Assembly (NCBI RefSeq): GCF_014205875.1
Contig: NZ_JACHEN010000008.1
Span: 62,001-126,000 of the forward strand
Reading direction: 5' to 3'
DNA: 64,000 bases
Origin: Anaerosolibacter carboniphilus
Lineage (GTDB): Bacteria > Bacillota > Clostridia > Peptostreptococcales > Thermotaleaceae
Made by a program: the position numbers and the translations under genes. Positions 8,220-15,454 of the stretch are shown here, piece after piece. A model generated the notes under the pieces. The model was not told the DNA's origin. It did no database searches and was given only the letters and a program-made list of their open reading frames with translations. The first letter of the stretch is position 1. Each line of letters opens with the position of its first letter.

Positions 8220-8321
8220 GTGGCGGATCAGAAGGTAGCAGTCGTCAGTCGGTTCACAGGCAAAAAAACTCTCCAGGAAATCTTAAAGGAGATCATTATG
8301 CTGAAATGGAAGAGTAAATAG
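8220..8321 (+). CDS. 33-residue protein just upstream of the recombinase; candidate excision factor
   Basis: A GTG at 8220 lies 7 nt after a perfect AAGGAGGG ribosome site and opens a 33-codon frame (VADQKVAVVSRFTGKKTL...) ending at TAG 8319-8321. The product is basic, with an amphipathic stretch QEILKEIIMLKWKSK at its C-terminus. The recombinase start follows 12 nt later, so they form one operon. Serine integrases need a separate, usually tiny and poorly conserved recombination directionality factor to excise, often encoded next to them; this is the best candidate in the element. I recognise no family, and a leader peptide is the alternative. Confidence 0.6.
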   Translation: MADQKVAVVSRFTGKKTLQEILKEIIMLKWKSK

Positions 8322-8333
8322 GGGGAATTGATT

Positions 8334-9788
8334 TTGAGATGTGCTGTATATGCCAGGGTTTCTACGGAAATGGAAGCTCAGAAAACCAGTATCGCACATC
8401 AGATAAATTTTTTTGAAAAATACATACAAGAAAAAGGCTGGCATTTGTATAGAATTTATGAAGATATGGAAAGTGGCAGACGCATTGATAACCGGGAGGG
8501 AATGCAACAACTTTTGGCTGACAGCGAAGAAAGAAAGTTCGACATCATCCTTACCAAGAGTATTTCTAGATTTGCAAGGAATACCCTGGAGGGACTAAAA
8601 ATTATTCGGGATCTCAAGGCCAGAAACATCCGTTTTGTAACCATTGAAGATGGTTTTGACTCTGAGGCTTATGATGAATTCATGTTTACATTACTCTTAT
8701 CTATTGCTCAGAAAGAGTCAGAAAAAATTAGTGAAAGGATTCGATTTGGCAAGTATTGCCGAGCAAAAAATGGCCATTATAATGGGAGTGTGCCGCCCTA
8801 TGGCTATAAAAAAGTCGATAGGCATCAAATCGCACCAGCAGAGGATATATCTGTGGATGTGGTACAGCATATCTTTCAATTGTATCTGGAAGGCAATGGG
8901 CTGTATAAAATTGCAAAGGAGCTTAATGACAGGGCATATCCTACCCCTAGCCAGTGGATGGGAAAACCAAATGGAAGCAATGTTTGGCATCAAAGTACTA
9001 TCCGAAAAATTCTTTCCAATCAGGTTTATGTGGGCAATCTCATTCAGAATAAAAGTGCTACAGGAGATCTATTAACAGGAGAAAGAAAAAGAAATAAAGA
9101 AGAGGATTTTATCCAGGTCATGGATACCCATGAGGGAATCATATCCTATGAGGTTTTTGAAGAAGTACAGCGAAGACTCGCTAGGAATAAGGGAAAAAAA
9201 TCAATATCTTCCCACCATTTATTTTCAGGGCTTCTTTTTTGTGGAGGCTGCGGTAAGGCTATGCACTATAAGAAGGCAAAGGATGCCTACCTTTGCGGTA
9301 CAGTGAACAAAATGGGAAAGAATCAATGTGATGGAGCTTACATTCATGGACAAACACTGCTGGAGGCTGTGATTCGGGACTTGAAAACGTATATGATTGA
9401 ACATATCGACAGGGAAGCGATTCTTGAAGACCTTGAAAGAGAAATGGATAATGATATGAAAGAGCAAACTCGAGAAAGAAATCATAAGCTCCTGAGGAAA
9501 CTGGAAACAAAGAGACAAAGAATAGCAGAACTATTTATTGAAGATAAACTGGACGAAGACTTATATCGGAGAAAAATGTGGGAAACAGAAAACCAGATCG
9601 CTCTTCTACAGTTAAAAAATGAGAATACAGAAGAGTCGATTTCTATAGACAATGAGGCGTTTAAAAGACATATCATGGAAATCTTGGAGTTAAAAGCTTT
9701 GGATCAAATGATACTGCAAAAGTTGATTGAAAAAATATTTGTTTTTGGGAAAGATAAAATAGAAATTCATTATGGGTTTAGGCTATAA
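8334..9788 (+). CDS. Large serine recombinase (SpoIVCA/CisA type)
   Basis: About 484 residues. The N-terminal catalytic domain has CAVYARVST with the nucleophilic serine (residue 10) and the conserved arginine motif SISRFARN (about 70). The Recombinase domain follows (about 150-280, GSVPPYGYKK to ILSNQVYVGNLIQ), then a zinc ribbon (LFCGGCGKAMHY ... YLCGT), a long coiled coil (about 360-430) and a C-terminal segment. All parts of a functional large serine recombinase are intact. TTG 8334 is preferred over TTG 8328 because GGGGG ends 8 nt upstream of it. It is the only recombinase in the element and should act on the ATACTA-centred sites at 3068 and 15244. Confidence 0.93.
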   Translation: MRCAVYARVSTEMEAQKTSIAHQINFFEKYIQEKGWHLYRIYEDMESGRRIDNREGMQQLLADSEERKFDIILTKSISRFARNTLEGLKIIRDLKARNIRFVTIEDGFDSEAYDEFMFTLLLSIAQKESEKISERIRFGKYCRAKNGHYNGSVPPYGYKKVDRHQIAPAEDISVDVVQHIFQLYLEGNGLYKIAKELNDRAYPTPSQWMGKPNGSNVWHQSTIRKILSNQVYVGNLIQNKSATGDLLTGERKRNKEEDFIQVMDTHEGIISYEVFEEVQRRLARNKGKKSISSHHLFSGLLFCGGCGKAMHYKKAKDAYLCGTVNKMGKNQCDGAYIHGQTLLEAVIRDLKTYMIEHIDREAILEDLEREMDNDMKEQTRERNHKLLRKLETKRQRIAELFIEDKLDEDLYRRKMWETENQIALLQLKNENTEESISIDNEAFKRHIMEILELKALDQMILQKLIEKIFVFGKDKIEIHYGFRL

Positions 9789-9794
9789 TAAAAA

Positions 9795-9811
9795 TGTACA
9801 AAAAGTGAACA
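9795..9811. promoter_or_regulatory. Candidate activator (UAS) site upstream of the thiolase promoter
   Basis: TGTACAAAAAGTGAACA is a 6-5-6 half-dyad pair matching the sites at 3803, 3883, 13133 and 13219. It lies about 110 bp before the thiolase sigma-54 -24 box. Confidence 0.55.
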
Positions 9812-9818
9812 AGGCATC

Positions 9819-9846
9819 GTAGGGAACGGCAATACTGTGCCGTTCC
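9819..9846. repeat. GTAGGG-type palindrome (short form)
   Basis: GTAGGGAACGGCA and TGCCGTTCC pair around ATACTG. It also fits as a terminator-like hairpin for the recombinase, but no T run follows. A member of the dispersed GTAGGG family. Confidence 0.65.
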
Positions 9847-9908
9847 GTAGGAAGATATATTGGACAGATAAGCATAGGAAAAATATATAAGAATAATTGC
9901 TTAAAGAA

Positions 9909-9925
9909 TTGGCAAGGAAATTGCA
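9909..9925 (+). promoter_or_regulatory. Sigma-54 promoter of the thiolase gene
   Basis: TTGGCAAGGAAATTGCA matches the -24/-12 consensus with one deviation (A for C at the end of the -24 box) and correct GG-N10-GC spacing. It lies 50 nt before the thiolase start. Confidence 0.82.
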
Positions 9926-9975
9926 TAGTAGTATAGCAGAATTAAATTATAAGATACATGAGGAGGAATAAAAAA

Positions 9976-11154
9976 ATGAGAGAAGTTGTCATTGCCAGTG
10001 CAGTAAGAACACCTATTGGAAGCTTTAATGGATCCTTAGCAGGATTTACACCAGGTGAGTTAGGTGCCATTGCCATAAAGGAAGCGATTAAAAGAGCTGG
10101 AATAAAGCCAGAACAAGTAGATGAAGTATATATGGGTTGTATCCTTCAGGCTGGTCATGGCCAAGGGGTGGCAAGACAAGCTGCGATCAAGGCTGGAATT
10201 CCGGTGGAAGTACCTGCAACGACAGTAAATATCCTTTGTGGATCAGGTCTTAGAACAGTATCCTTAGCAGCTCAAACCATCATCGCAGGAGACAATGATA
10301 TTGTCATTGCTGGTGGTACAGAGGTAATGAGTTCAGCGCCTTATCTTGTAAAGAATTCTAGATGGGGTCACAAAATGGGTCACGGCGAGTTTGTAGACTC
10401 CATGATCAGCGATGCCCTTACGGATGTATTTAATAATTACCATATGGGTGTAACAGCGGAAAACGTTGCAGAGCAGTGGGGAATCAGCAGAGAAGAGCAG
10501 GATGCCTTTGCGGTTGCCAGCCAGAACAAGGCAGAGAAAGCAAAGAAAGAGGGAAGATTTAAGGATGAAATCGTTCCAGTAGAAATCAAAACAAAAAAAG
10601 GAACGACTTTATTTGAAGAAGACGAGTATATCAAGGATGGTGCAACTTTAGAATCTCTTCAGAAGCTAAAGGCAGCATTTAAAAAGGATGGTACTGTAAC
10701 AGCGGGAAATGCTTCTGGAATCAATGACGGTGCAGCTGTGATTGTAGTTATGTCCAAAGAAAAGGCTGATGAACTAGGTATTAAGCCGTTGGCAACCATC
10801 GTATCCCATGCGACAACAGGGGTGGATCCAACCATCATGGGTGTAGGACCAATTTCTTCTTCACAAAAAGCTCTTCAAAAAGCTGGCCTAACGGTAGAAG
10901 ATATTGATTTGGTTGAAGCCAACGAGGCCTTTGCAGCCCAATCGATTGCTGTTGTAAGAGATTTAAAGCTAGATAAGGAAAAGGTAAATGTAAATGGTGG
11001 TGCCATTGCCATAGGTCACCCAGTAGGTGCCAGTGGAGCGAGAATTTTGGTAACATTGCTTCATGAAATGGAAAAGAGAGATGTGAAAAGGGGTCTAGCC
11101 ACATTATGTATCGGCGGGGGTATGGGAACAGCCCTTATTGTGGAAAGAAAATAG
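9976..11154 (+). CDS. Acetyl-CoA acetyltransferase (thiolase)
   Basis: This is a 392-residue biosynthetic/degradative thiolase II interconverting two acetyl-CoA and acetoacetyl-CoA. The acyl-accepting cysteine is in [13 protein letters not shown] (about residue 88), the catalytic histidine in [14 protein letters not shown] (about 348), and the second cysteine in [10 protein letters not shown] (about 378). The ATG at 9958 overlaps the AGGAGG ribosome site, so the ATG at 9976 is the real start. The gene has its own sigma-54 promoter and activator site. With the CoA-transferase and SDR it links acetyl-CoA to C4 hydroxy acids. Confidence 0.93.
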   Translation: MREVVIASAVRTPIGSFNGSLAGFTPGELGAIAIKEAIKRAGIKPEQVDEVYMGCILQAGHGQGVARQAAIKAGIPVEVPATTVNILCGSGLRTVSLAAQTIIAGDNDIVIAGGTEVMSSAPYLVKNSRWGHKMGHGEFVDSMISDALTDVFNNYHMGVTAENVAEQWGISREEQDAFAVASQNKAEKAKKEGRFKDEIVPVEIKTKKGTTLFEEDEYIKDGATLESLQKLKAAFKKDGTVTAGNASGINDGAAVIVVMSKEKADELGIKPLATIVSHATTGVDPTIMGVGPISSSQKALQKAGLTVEDIDLVEANEAFAAQSIAVVRDLKLDKEKVNVNGGAIAIGHPVGASGARILVTLLHEMEKRDVKRGLATLCIGGGMGTALIVERK

Positions 11155-11164
11155 TAATTTAAAT

Positions 11165-11234
11165 GGTTAGGAGATAGGAGAAAGGTTGAAGGAGAAATGT
11201 CACCTGTCACTTATCTCCTATTTCTTATCTCTTG
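11165..11234. repeat. Intergenic 7-nt-periodic foldback element (GATAGGA type)
   Basis: The left arm (11165-11196) reads in heptamers GTTAGGA, GATAGGA, GAAAGGT. The right arm (about 11204-11234) reads CACTTAT, CTCCTAT, TTCTTAT. The arms are imperfect reverse complements. It follows the thiolase gene and may end its transcript. Confidence 0.75.
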
Positions 11235-11319
11235 AATACACAGTGCAGTAAGAGATAACTGGATTGGATACAGGGCAAGCTTTCAATTCCATAAATTGAA
11301 ACAGAGAGAAGTGAGGAAA

Positions 11320-13041
11320 ATGGATCGGAATGATCATGTCTATGTTCAAAGCTTATTGAACACGCTGGTGGACATTACGGGAGAAGGCATCGTGGCCATC
11401 GATAGAGACGAAAATGTTACCTATCTAAATACAGCGGCAGCAAGACTTCTAGGAGTAGAATCAGGGGACTATATCGGAAAGAAAATGAATGAACTGATTG
11501 AAGATACCACCCTACACCGGGTAATGAGAACCAGAGAGCTGGAACTGGGTGTTGTATTTAATAAAAATGGAAGGGAATTCATTGCCAATCGAACCCCCAT
11601 TTTTTATGAAGATCAAGTCATTGGAGCCCTGGCTTTATTTACCGATATGACAGATTATAACCGAATCGATAAGGCATTGATGGGAGAGCGGGAACATTCC
11701 AAGGTGTTAGAAACTATTATTGAAACAGCCTATGATTGGGTAGTATTGGTAAATCGAGAAGGCATTGTGACCATGATGAGCCAGTCTTACTTGGCCTTTG
11801 TCAATATGACGAAGGAAGAAGCCATTGGAAAACATGTGACCGAGGTAATTCCCAATACGAGAATGCACATCGTGGCGAGGACAGGCAAAGCAGAAATTGG
11901 AGATATTCAGGAGATTAAAGGAAATCACATGATTGCCACAAGGCTTCCTGTGGTCATCGATGGGAAGGTCATTGGAGCCGTCGGAAAAGTAAATTTTAAA
12001 GATATTAGCGATTTCAATACCATGGCAAAGAAAGTAACGAAGATGGAGCGGGAACTGGAGTACTATCGAGATGAGTTGAAAAAAGAACGAGCAGGAAAGT
12101 ACTCTTTTGAAAATATTGTAGGAACCAGCAATGGAATCCTAAGGGTGAAAAACATAGGGAAGAGGGCTGCCAAAAGCGATTCTACAGTACTCATTCTTGG
12201 CGAAAGCGGTACAGGAAAAGAATTGTTTGCCCATGCTATTCACAATCTTAGCACCAGAGCAAACTATCCCTTTGTTAAAGTGAACTGTGCAGCCATTCCA
12301 TCAGAACTTTTGGAATCAGAGCTGTTTGGCTATGAAGAGGGCGCTTTCACCGGGGCAAAGAAGGGTGGAAAGCTGGGAAAATTTGAACTGGCCGAAAAAG
12401 GAAGTATTTTTCTGGATGAAATTGGTGATATGGATATAAAGATGCAAGCAAAGCTCCTGCGGGTTCTCCAAGAAAAAGAGATTGAACGGGTAGGTGGTAG
12501 TAAGACCAAACATATTGATGTACGGATTATCGCTGCTACCAATAAGAAGCTGGAAGAATTGGTGGAAGAGGGTAAATTTCGTGAAGATCTCTATTATAGG
12601 TTAAATGTTATGACCATTCAAGTACCACCTTTAAGAGAGCGGATTGCTGATATCAAATCCCTTGCCAAGCATTTGCTCAGCAAACTCTCTCATAACATGG
12701 GAATCATTGTGACCAATATTTCTGAGGAAGCCATGCATTATCTGATGAACTATCGGTGGCCCGGCAATGTGCGGGAGTTGGAGAATACACTGGAACGGGC
12801 GTTGAATCTCTTGGACAAGGAGACTGTCATAGAAGCCCATCACTTACCAAGAAAAATTACGGAGAATCATAATGTAGTCAGCGGCGATATTGAGGGTTTC
12901 AAGACAGCCATTGAACGGTTAGAAAAGGAAATGATCGTGAATTGCCTGAAGATTGTGGACGGTAATAAGAAAGAAGCTGCCAAACGGTTGGGAATCAGCA
13001 GAACCAGTCTGTATCAGAAAATGGAGAAGTTTGGATTATAG
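11320..13041 (+). CDS. NtrC-type sigma-54 activator with tandem PAS domains
   Basis: 573 residues. Two PAS sensor domains (about 10-110 and 125-235) and a short coiled coil precede the AAA+ domain (about 265-500) with Walker A GESGTGKE, the sigma-54 contact loop [11 protein letters not shown] and the Walker B region [13 protein letters not shown] Fis-type helix-turn-helix ends the protein ([19 protein letters not shown]). There is no receiver domain, so activity is set by a PAS ligand. ATG 11320 follows GTGAGG; TTG 11296 is an upstream alternative. Four sigma-54 promoters and the shared TGTNNA-N5-TGAACA sites lie in the same element, making it the likely regulator of all cargo genes. Confidence 0.9.
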   Translation: MDRNDHVYVQSLLNTLVDITGEGIVAIDRDENVTYLNTAAARLLGVESGDYIGKKMNELIEDTTLHRVMRTRELELGVVFNKNGREFIANRTPIFYEDQVIGALALFTDMTDYNRIDKALMGEREHSKVLETIIETAYDWVVLVNREGIVTMMSQSYLAFVNMTKEEAIGKHVTEVIPNTRMHIVARTGKAEIGDIQEIKGNHMIATRLPVVIDGKVIGAVGKVNFKDISDFNTMAKKVTKMERELEYYRDELKKERAGKYSFENIVGTSNGILRVKNIGKRAAKSDSTVLILGESGTGKELFAHAIHNLSTRANYPFVKVNCAAIPSELLESELFGYEEGAFTGAKKGGKLGKFELAEKGSIFLDEIGDMDIKMQAKLLRVLQEKEIERVGGSKTKHIDVRIIAATNKKLEELVEEGKFREDLYYRLNVMTIQVPPLRERIADIKSLAKHLLSKLSHNMGIIVTNISEEAMHYLMNYRWPGNVRELENTLERALNLLDKETVIEAHHLPRKITENHNVVSGDIEGFKTAIERLEKEMIVNCLKIVDGNKKEAAKRLGISRTSLYQKMEKFGL

Positions 13042-13132
13042 TTTTTTGCGGCTAAATGCTAACGTTTAATAAGAGGATGAGCATACTCTGCAATTGAATC
13101 TAAGCAAAGTACTGAAGTGATTCTTAAATGAG

Positions 13133-13235
13133 TGTAAATAAAATGAACACAGCGTCAGCCTAAGCAAACACTAAATTGGTCTCTAAAAGACCCGCCAAGA
13201 GGGTGCTAGGAAAAAACGTGTTCATATTCTGGACA
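13133..13235. promoter_or_regulatory. Two candidate activator (UAS) sites upstream of the SDR promoter
   Basis: TGTAAATAAAATGAACA (13133-13149) and TGTTCATATTCTGGACA (13219-13235) follow the 17-bp 6-5-6 pattern. They lie about 165 and 80 bp before the sigma-54 promoter in the 316-bp gap between the regulator and SDR genes. Nothing else is evident in that gap. Confidence 0.58.
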
Positions 13236-13296
13236 ATTGTTCTAAAAATGTGGAAATTGTTTTCCCTTTAAAGAGTTAAGAATGGAAAATCTGTTT

Positions 13297-13313
13297 TTGG
13301 CACGACTATTGCA
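13297..13313 (+). promoter_or_regulatory. Sigma-54 promoter of the SDR gene
   Basis: TTGGCACGACTATTGCA is an exact -24/-12 match with GG-N10-GC spacing, 44 nt before the SDR start. Confidence 0.87.
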
Positions 13314-13357
13314 TAATAAATGGATAGAAATAATTAATGATTAAAGGAGGAACAATC

Positions 13358-14098
13358 ATGAGATTAAAGGATAAGGTAGCAATTGTGACAGGTGGAGGAA
13401 GAGGTATTGGAGAGACAACTTGTTTACGATTTGCTGAAGAAGGTGCAAAGGTAGTCGTTGCAGATTTAAATGAAACAGATGTACAAAATGTTGCTGCAAA
13501 GATTAAGGCTGCAGGTGGTGAGGCAGTAGGTATCGCTGTGAACGTAACAGATCGTGATCAGGTAGATAAAATGATTGGAGATGCAGTTGACCAATATGGC
13601 AGACTGGATATTCTTGTAAACAATGCAGGAATTACAGCAGATGCAAAGCTTGAGAAAATGACAGAAGAGCAGTGGGATCGCGTGATTGATGTAAATCTAA
13701 AAGGTGTATTCAACTGTAGTCAGGCAGCAGCAAAAGTAATGACAGGCCAAGGTGCAGGTGTAATCTTGAATGCATCTTCCGTCGTAGGTGTTTATGGGAA
13801 CTTTGGACAAACAAACTATGCAGCAACAAAATGGGGCGTCATTGGGATGGCAAAATCATGGGCAAAAGAATTAGGGCCAAAGGGCATTCGTGTCAATGCT
13901 GTGGCGCCAGGATTTATCATGACACCAATGACAGAAAAAATGCCTGAAAAAGTGTTAGATATGATGAAGGACAAATCTCCACTAAAGAGCTTAGGCTATC
14001 CAGAGGATATTGCCAATGCTTATGTATTCTTAGCATCTGACGAAGCAAGATTTATCACAGGTACAGTATTGAGTGTAGATGGTGGAGTAGTATTATAA
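13358..14098 (+). CDS. Short-chain dehydrogenase (acetoacetyl-CoA reductase / 3-hydroxybutyrate dehydrogenase type)
   Basis: This 246-residue classical SDR has the cofactor motif TGGGRGIG (about 12-19), LVNNAG (about 86-91), catalytic Ser in NASSVVG, the YAATK catalytic Tyr/Lys, and the C-terminal SVDGGVVL. It resembles FabG/PhaB, which reduce acetoacetyl-CoA to (R)-3-hydroxybutyryl-CoA with NAD(P)H. The (R) stereochemistry would suit the MaoC-type hydratase at 3335. The ATG at 13337 overlaps the AAAGGAGG site, so ATG 13358 is used. A strong terminator follows. A true 3-hydroxybutyrate dehydrogenase is an equal alternative. Confidence 0.83.
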   Translation: MRLKDKVAIVTGGGRGIGETTCLRFAEEGAKVVVADLNETDVQNVAAKIKAAGGEAVGIAVNVTDRDQVDKMIGDAVDQYGRLDILVNNAGITADAKLEKMTEEQWDRVIDVNLKGVFNCSQAAAKVMTGQGAGVILNASSVVGVYGNFGQTNYAATKWGVIGMAKSWAKELGPKGIRVNAVAPGFIMTPMTEKMPEKVLDMMKDKSPLKSLGYPEDIANAYVFLASDEARFITGTVLSVDGGVVL

Positions 14099-14111
14099 GA
14101 AGTAATGCAGT

Positions 14112-14140
14112 GTGCTAGGGGCAACCCTAGCACTTTTTTT
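14112..14140 (+). terminator. Terminator after the SDR gene
   Basis: GTGCTAGGG-GCAA-CCCTAGCAC followed by TTTTTTT: a 9-bp perfect stem with a GNRA tetraloop and a T run. Confidence 0.95.
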
Positions 14141-14224
14141 ATTCGCAATGATCTACTGACTGACGCCCGATAGGCGCCCCTGCCAATATTGATCTAGCGT
14201 TAAAATAAAAATTATGTTAAATCC

Positions 14225-14252
14225 ATGGACTTTATGGAAAGAATGATATAAT
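14225..14252 (+). promoter_or_regulatory. Probable sigma-A promoter of the cysteine-cluster gene
   Basis: ATGGAC (14225-14230), a 16-bp spacer and a perfect TATAAT (14247-14252) precede the gene at 14302. The -35 box is weak. A partial GTAGGGGCG-family fragment (GGCGCCCCTGCC near 14173-14184) lies just upstream. Confidence 0.5.
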
Positions 14253-14301
14253 AGTAGATAGGTTTGATTTTGCAATCAGCCCAATAAATCGCTAGATAGG
14301 A

Positions 14302-15051
14302 ATGTTTTCCATGAATAAATTAACCATGAAAAATATAGAAAGATCCATCAACACAGCAATAAACAGCGGACATTTTGAAAATCTCCAGCGGATTTATCGC
14401 ACCATCCCCCAGGGGCGTTGTCAAGGGTGTACAAAGTGCTGCATGGAATCGGTACAAACCCATTACATTGAGTTTCTAAATGTATTTCAGTATCTACAAA
14501 GCAACCGTGCGCTCTATGAGGTTTTATTTCCAAAACTGATTCGAGCTTACTTCCTGGAATTGGTGGAAAAGAGTCCATGTCCATTTCTAAATGAAGAGGG
14601 GATGTGCATGATCTATCATTATCGTCCCCTTGTTTGCAGACTATTTGGTCATTGGACAGAGGAAGAATATGAAGCAAGCTACCGCACCATCTATAATGAA
14701 AATCTTCAAAATGCTCGTTTGTTCAGAAACAAATATGGTTTAGAAGTACCCAAACAGGTGGTTGAATACAAAATTCAATATTGCCAGGATTTTGAGGTGA
14801 ACAAAAGGATTCAGAGAAGTCAAAGACAAAGCATGGTGGACAATATCTTCACCATGGAATCTGCCTATTTTATGAGAGGCCTGATCACCGAGGATGATTT
14901 GGGCACAGGACTTATTTCTTGGTTTATTTACATGATTTTTGATCGTGAGGAAGCCAGTGCCCTCCGGATTCAGATCATGAGGGAATATTTAGAAGATGGA
15001 ATTAGTGAAACCTTGGAGGAGGTTGTGAGGAAGACAAGAGTGGTGATTTAA
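14302..15051 (+). CDS. YkgJ-type cysteine-cluster protein
   Basis: This 249-residue cytosolic protein carries the zinc/iron-chelating cysteine cluster of the CxxCxxCC (YkgJ) family: GRCQGCTKCCMES near residues 38-50, then SPCPFLNEEGMCMIYHYRPLVC near 92-113. The role of the family is unknown; a metal or Fe-S site is presumed. The C-terminal 100 residues match nothing I recognise. ATG 14302 or ATG 14311 could be the start; AGATAGGA suits the latter slightly better. It is the last gene of the element and the only cargo gene that appears sigma-A driven. Confidence 0.7.
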   Translation: MFSMNKLTMKNIERSINTAINSGHFENLQRIYRTIPQGRCQGCTKCCMESVQTHYIEFLNVFQYLQSNRALYEVLFPKLIRAYFLELVEKSPCPFLNEEGMCMIYHYRPLVCRLFGHWTEEEYEASYRTIYNENLQNARLFRNKYGLEVPKQVVEYKIQYCQDFEVNKRIQRSQRQSMVDNIFTMESAYFMRGLITEDDLGTGLISWFIYMIFDREEASALRIQIMREYLEDGISETLEEVVRKTRVVI

Positions 15052-15061
15052 TTAGTACTTT

Positions 15062-15223
15062 GGTTAAAAGTTAGATATTAGAGGCTAGAAGAAGAAAAGA
15101 GAAAAAGAAGACGGACGATAGAGGAGATAAAATTCCTCTATTTTTTTATTTTAGGTAAGATTTTTGTGAATCAAAAAGTTATTTATGTTTTTGAGTTTCG
15201 CTTCTAACGTCTAACCTTTAACC
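15062..15223. repeat. Intergenic 7-nt-periodic foldback element (GTTAGAT type) enclosing a terminator
   Basis: The left arm 15062-15085 (GGTTAAAAGTTAGATATTAG...) and right arm 15200-15223 (GCTTCTAACGTCTAACCTTT...) are reverse complements at about 20 of 24 positions. Both show 7-nt periodicity. A rho-independent terminator lies between them. This element abuts the attP left arm at the element's right end. Confidence 0.85.
15118..15147 (+). terminator. Terminator after the cysteine-cluster gene
   Basis: ATAGAGGA and TCCTCTAT pair over an 8-nt loop and run into TTTTTTT. It insulates the right end of the element from the yabG 3' half. Confidence 0.9.
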
Positions 15224-15227
15224 CTTC

Positions 15228-15249
15228 CTACACTCTCCACTCCATACTA
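15228..15249. other. attR-side junction: left arm of attP plus core
   Basis: The arm CTACACTCTCCACT (15228-15241), two bases and the core ATACTA (15244-15249) are followed directly by the native yabG codons ATC CAT TGC TTA. The arm is the perfect reverse complement of 3078-3091. Confidence 0.85.
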
Positions 15250-15423
15250 ATCCATTGCTTAGACCCAGTATTCATTTGTGAAAAAATAGCATACACCAGT
15301 GTAGACCGGTTTATTCCTATTGAGGAGATATTAGAAAATACAATCACTGGATTAAAGGGCGTAGGAGGGCTGCAGACTAGGGGCAAATATAGACAGGGAC
15401 TTCCTAAATCACCCTATCAATAA
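15244..15423 (+). pseudogene. yabG: yabG 3' half (last ~59 codons, no start codon)
   Basis: The frame ending at TAA 15421-15423 reads ILIHCLDPVFICEKIAYT, then SVDRFIPIEEILENTITGLK, then GVGGLQTRGKYRQGLPK. From memory, the C-terminus of B. subtilis YabG has the same order: an IHALDPVY segment, a helix with NTLT, and GGIETRG ... G(M/L)P near the end. There is no start codon or ribosome site, so it cannot be translated alone. It is in the same strand and frame as the 5' half at 2363; fusing at ATA-CTA gives 294 residues. The next gene, and veg beyond it, are yabG's expected neighbours, so this side is the ancestral locus. Confidence 0.92.
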
Positions 15424-15454
15424 GTAGTTCAAACGGCCAAAGGGGGGGAAGAAT

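Larger units (their letters stand above)
3068..15249 (+). mobile_element. yabG intervening element (skin-like, large serine recombinase)
   Basis: The hexamer ATACTA at 3068-3073 and 15244-15249 flanks the insert; counting one copy, the element is 12,176 bp. Recombination between the copies would rejoin the yabG codons in frame (237 + 57 = 294 codons) and close the element into a circle. The circle junction has CTACACTCTCCACT (15228-15241) left of the core and its perfect reverse complement AGTGGAGAGTGTAG (3078-3091) right of it. That is the dyad expected of a serine-integrase attP. The chromosomal site would be an imperfect dyad, as attB sites are. The recombinase gene is intact and no phage structural genes are present. 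Every gene is on the + strand. Known parallels are skin in sigK and SP-beta in spsM of B. subtilis. Excision itself is inferred. Confidence 0.9.

Noticed and set aside
3068-15249. Permanent decay of yabG by random insertion
   Set aside because: Exact in-frame rejoining, a common core hexamer, a perfect attP dyad and an intact recombinase all argue for site-specific insertion. It cannot be excluded that this strain no longer excises the element.
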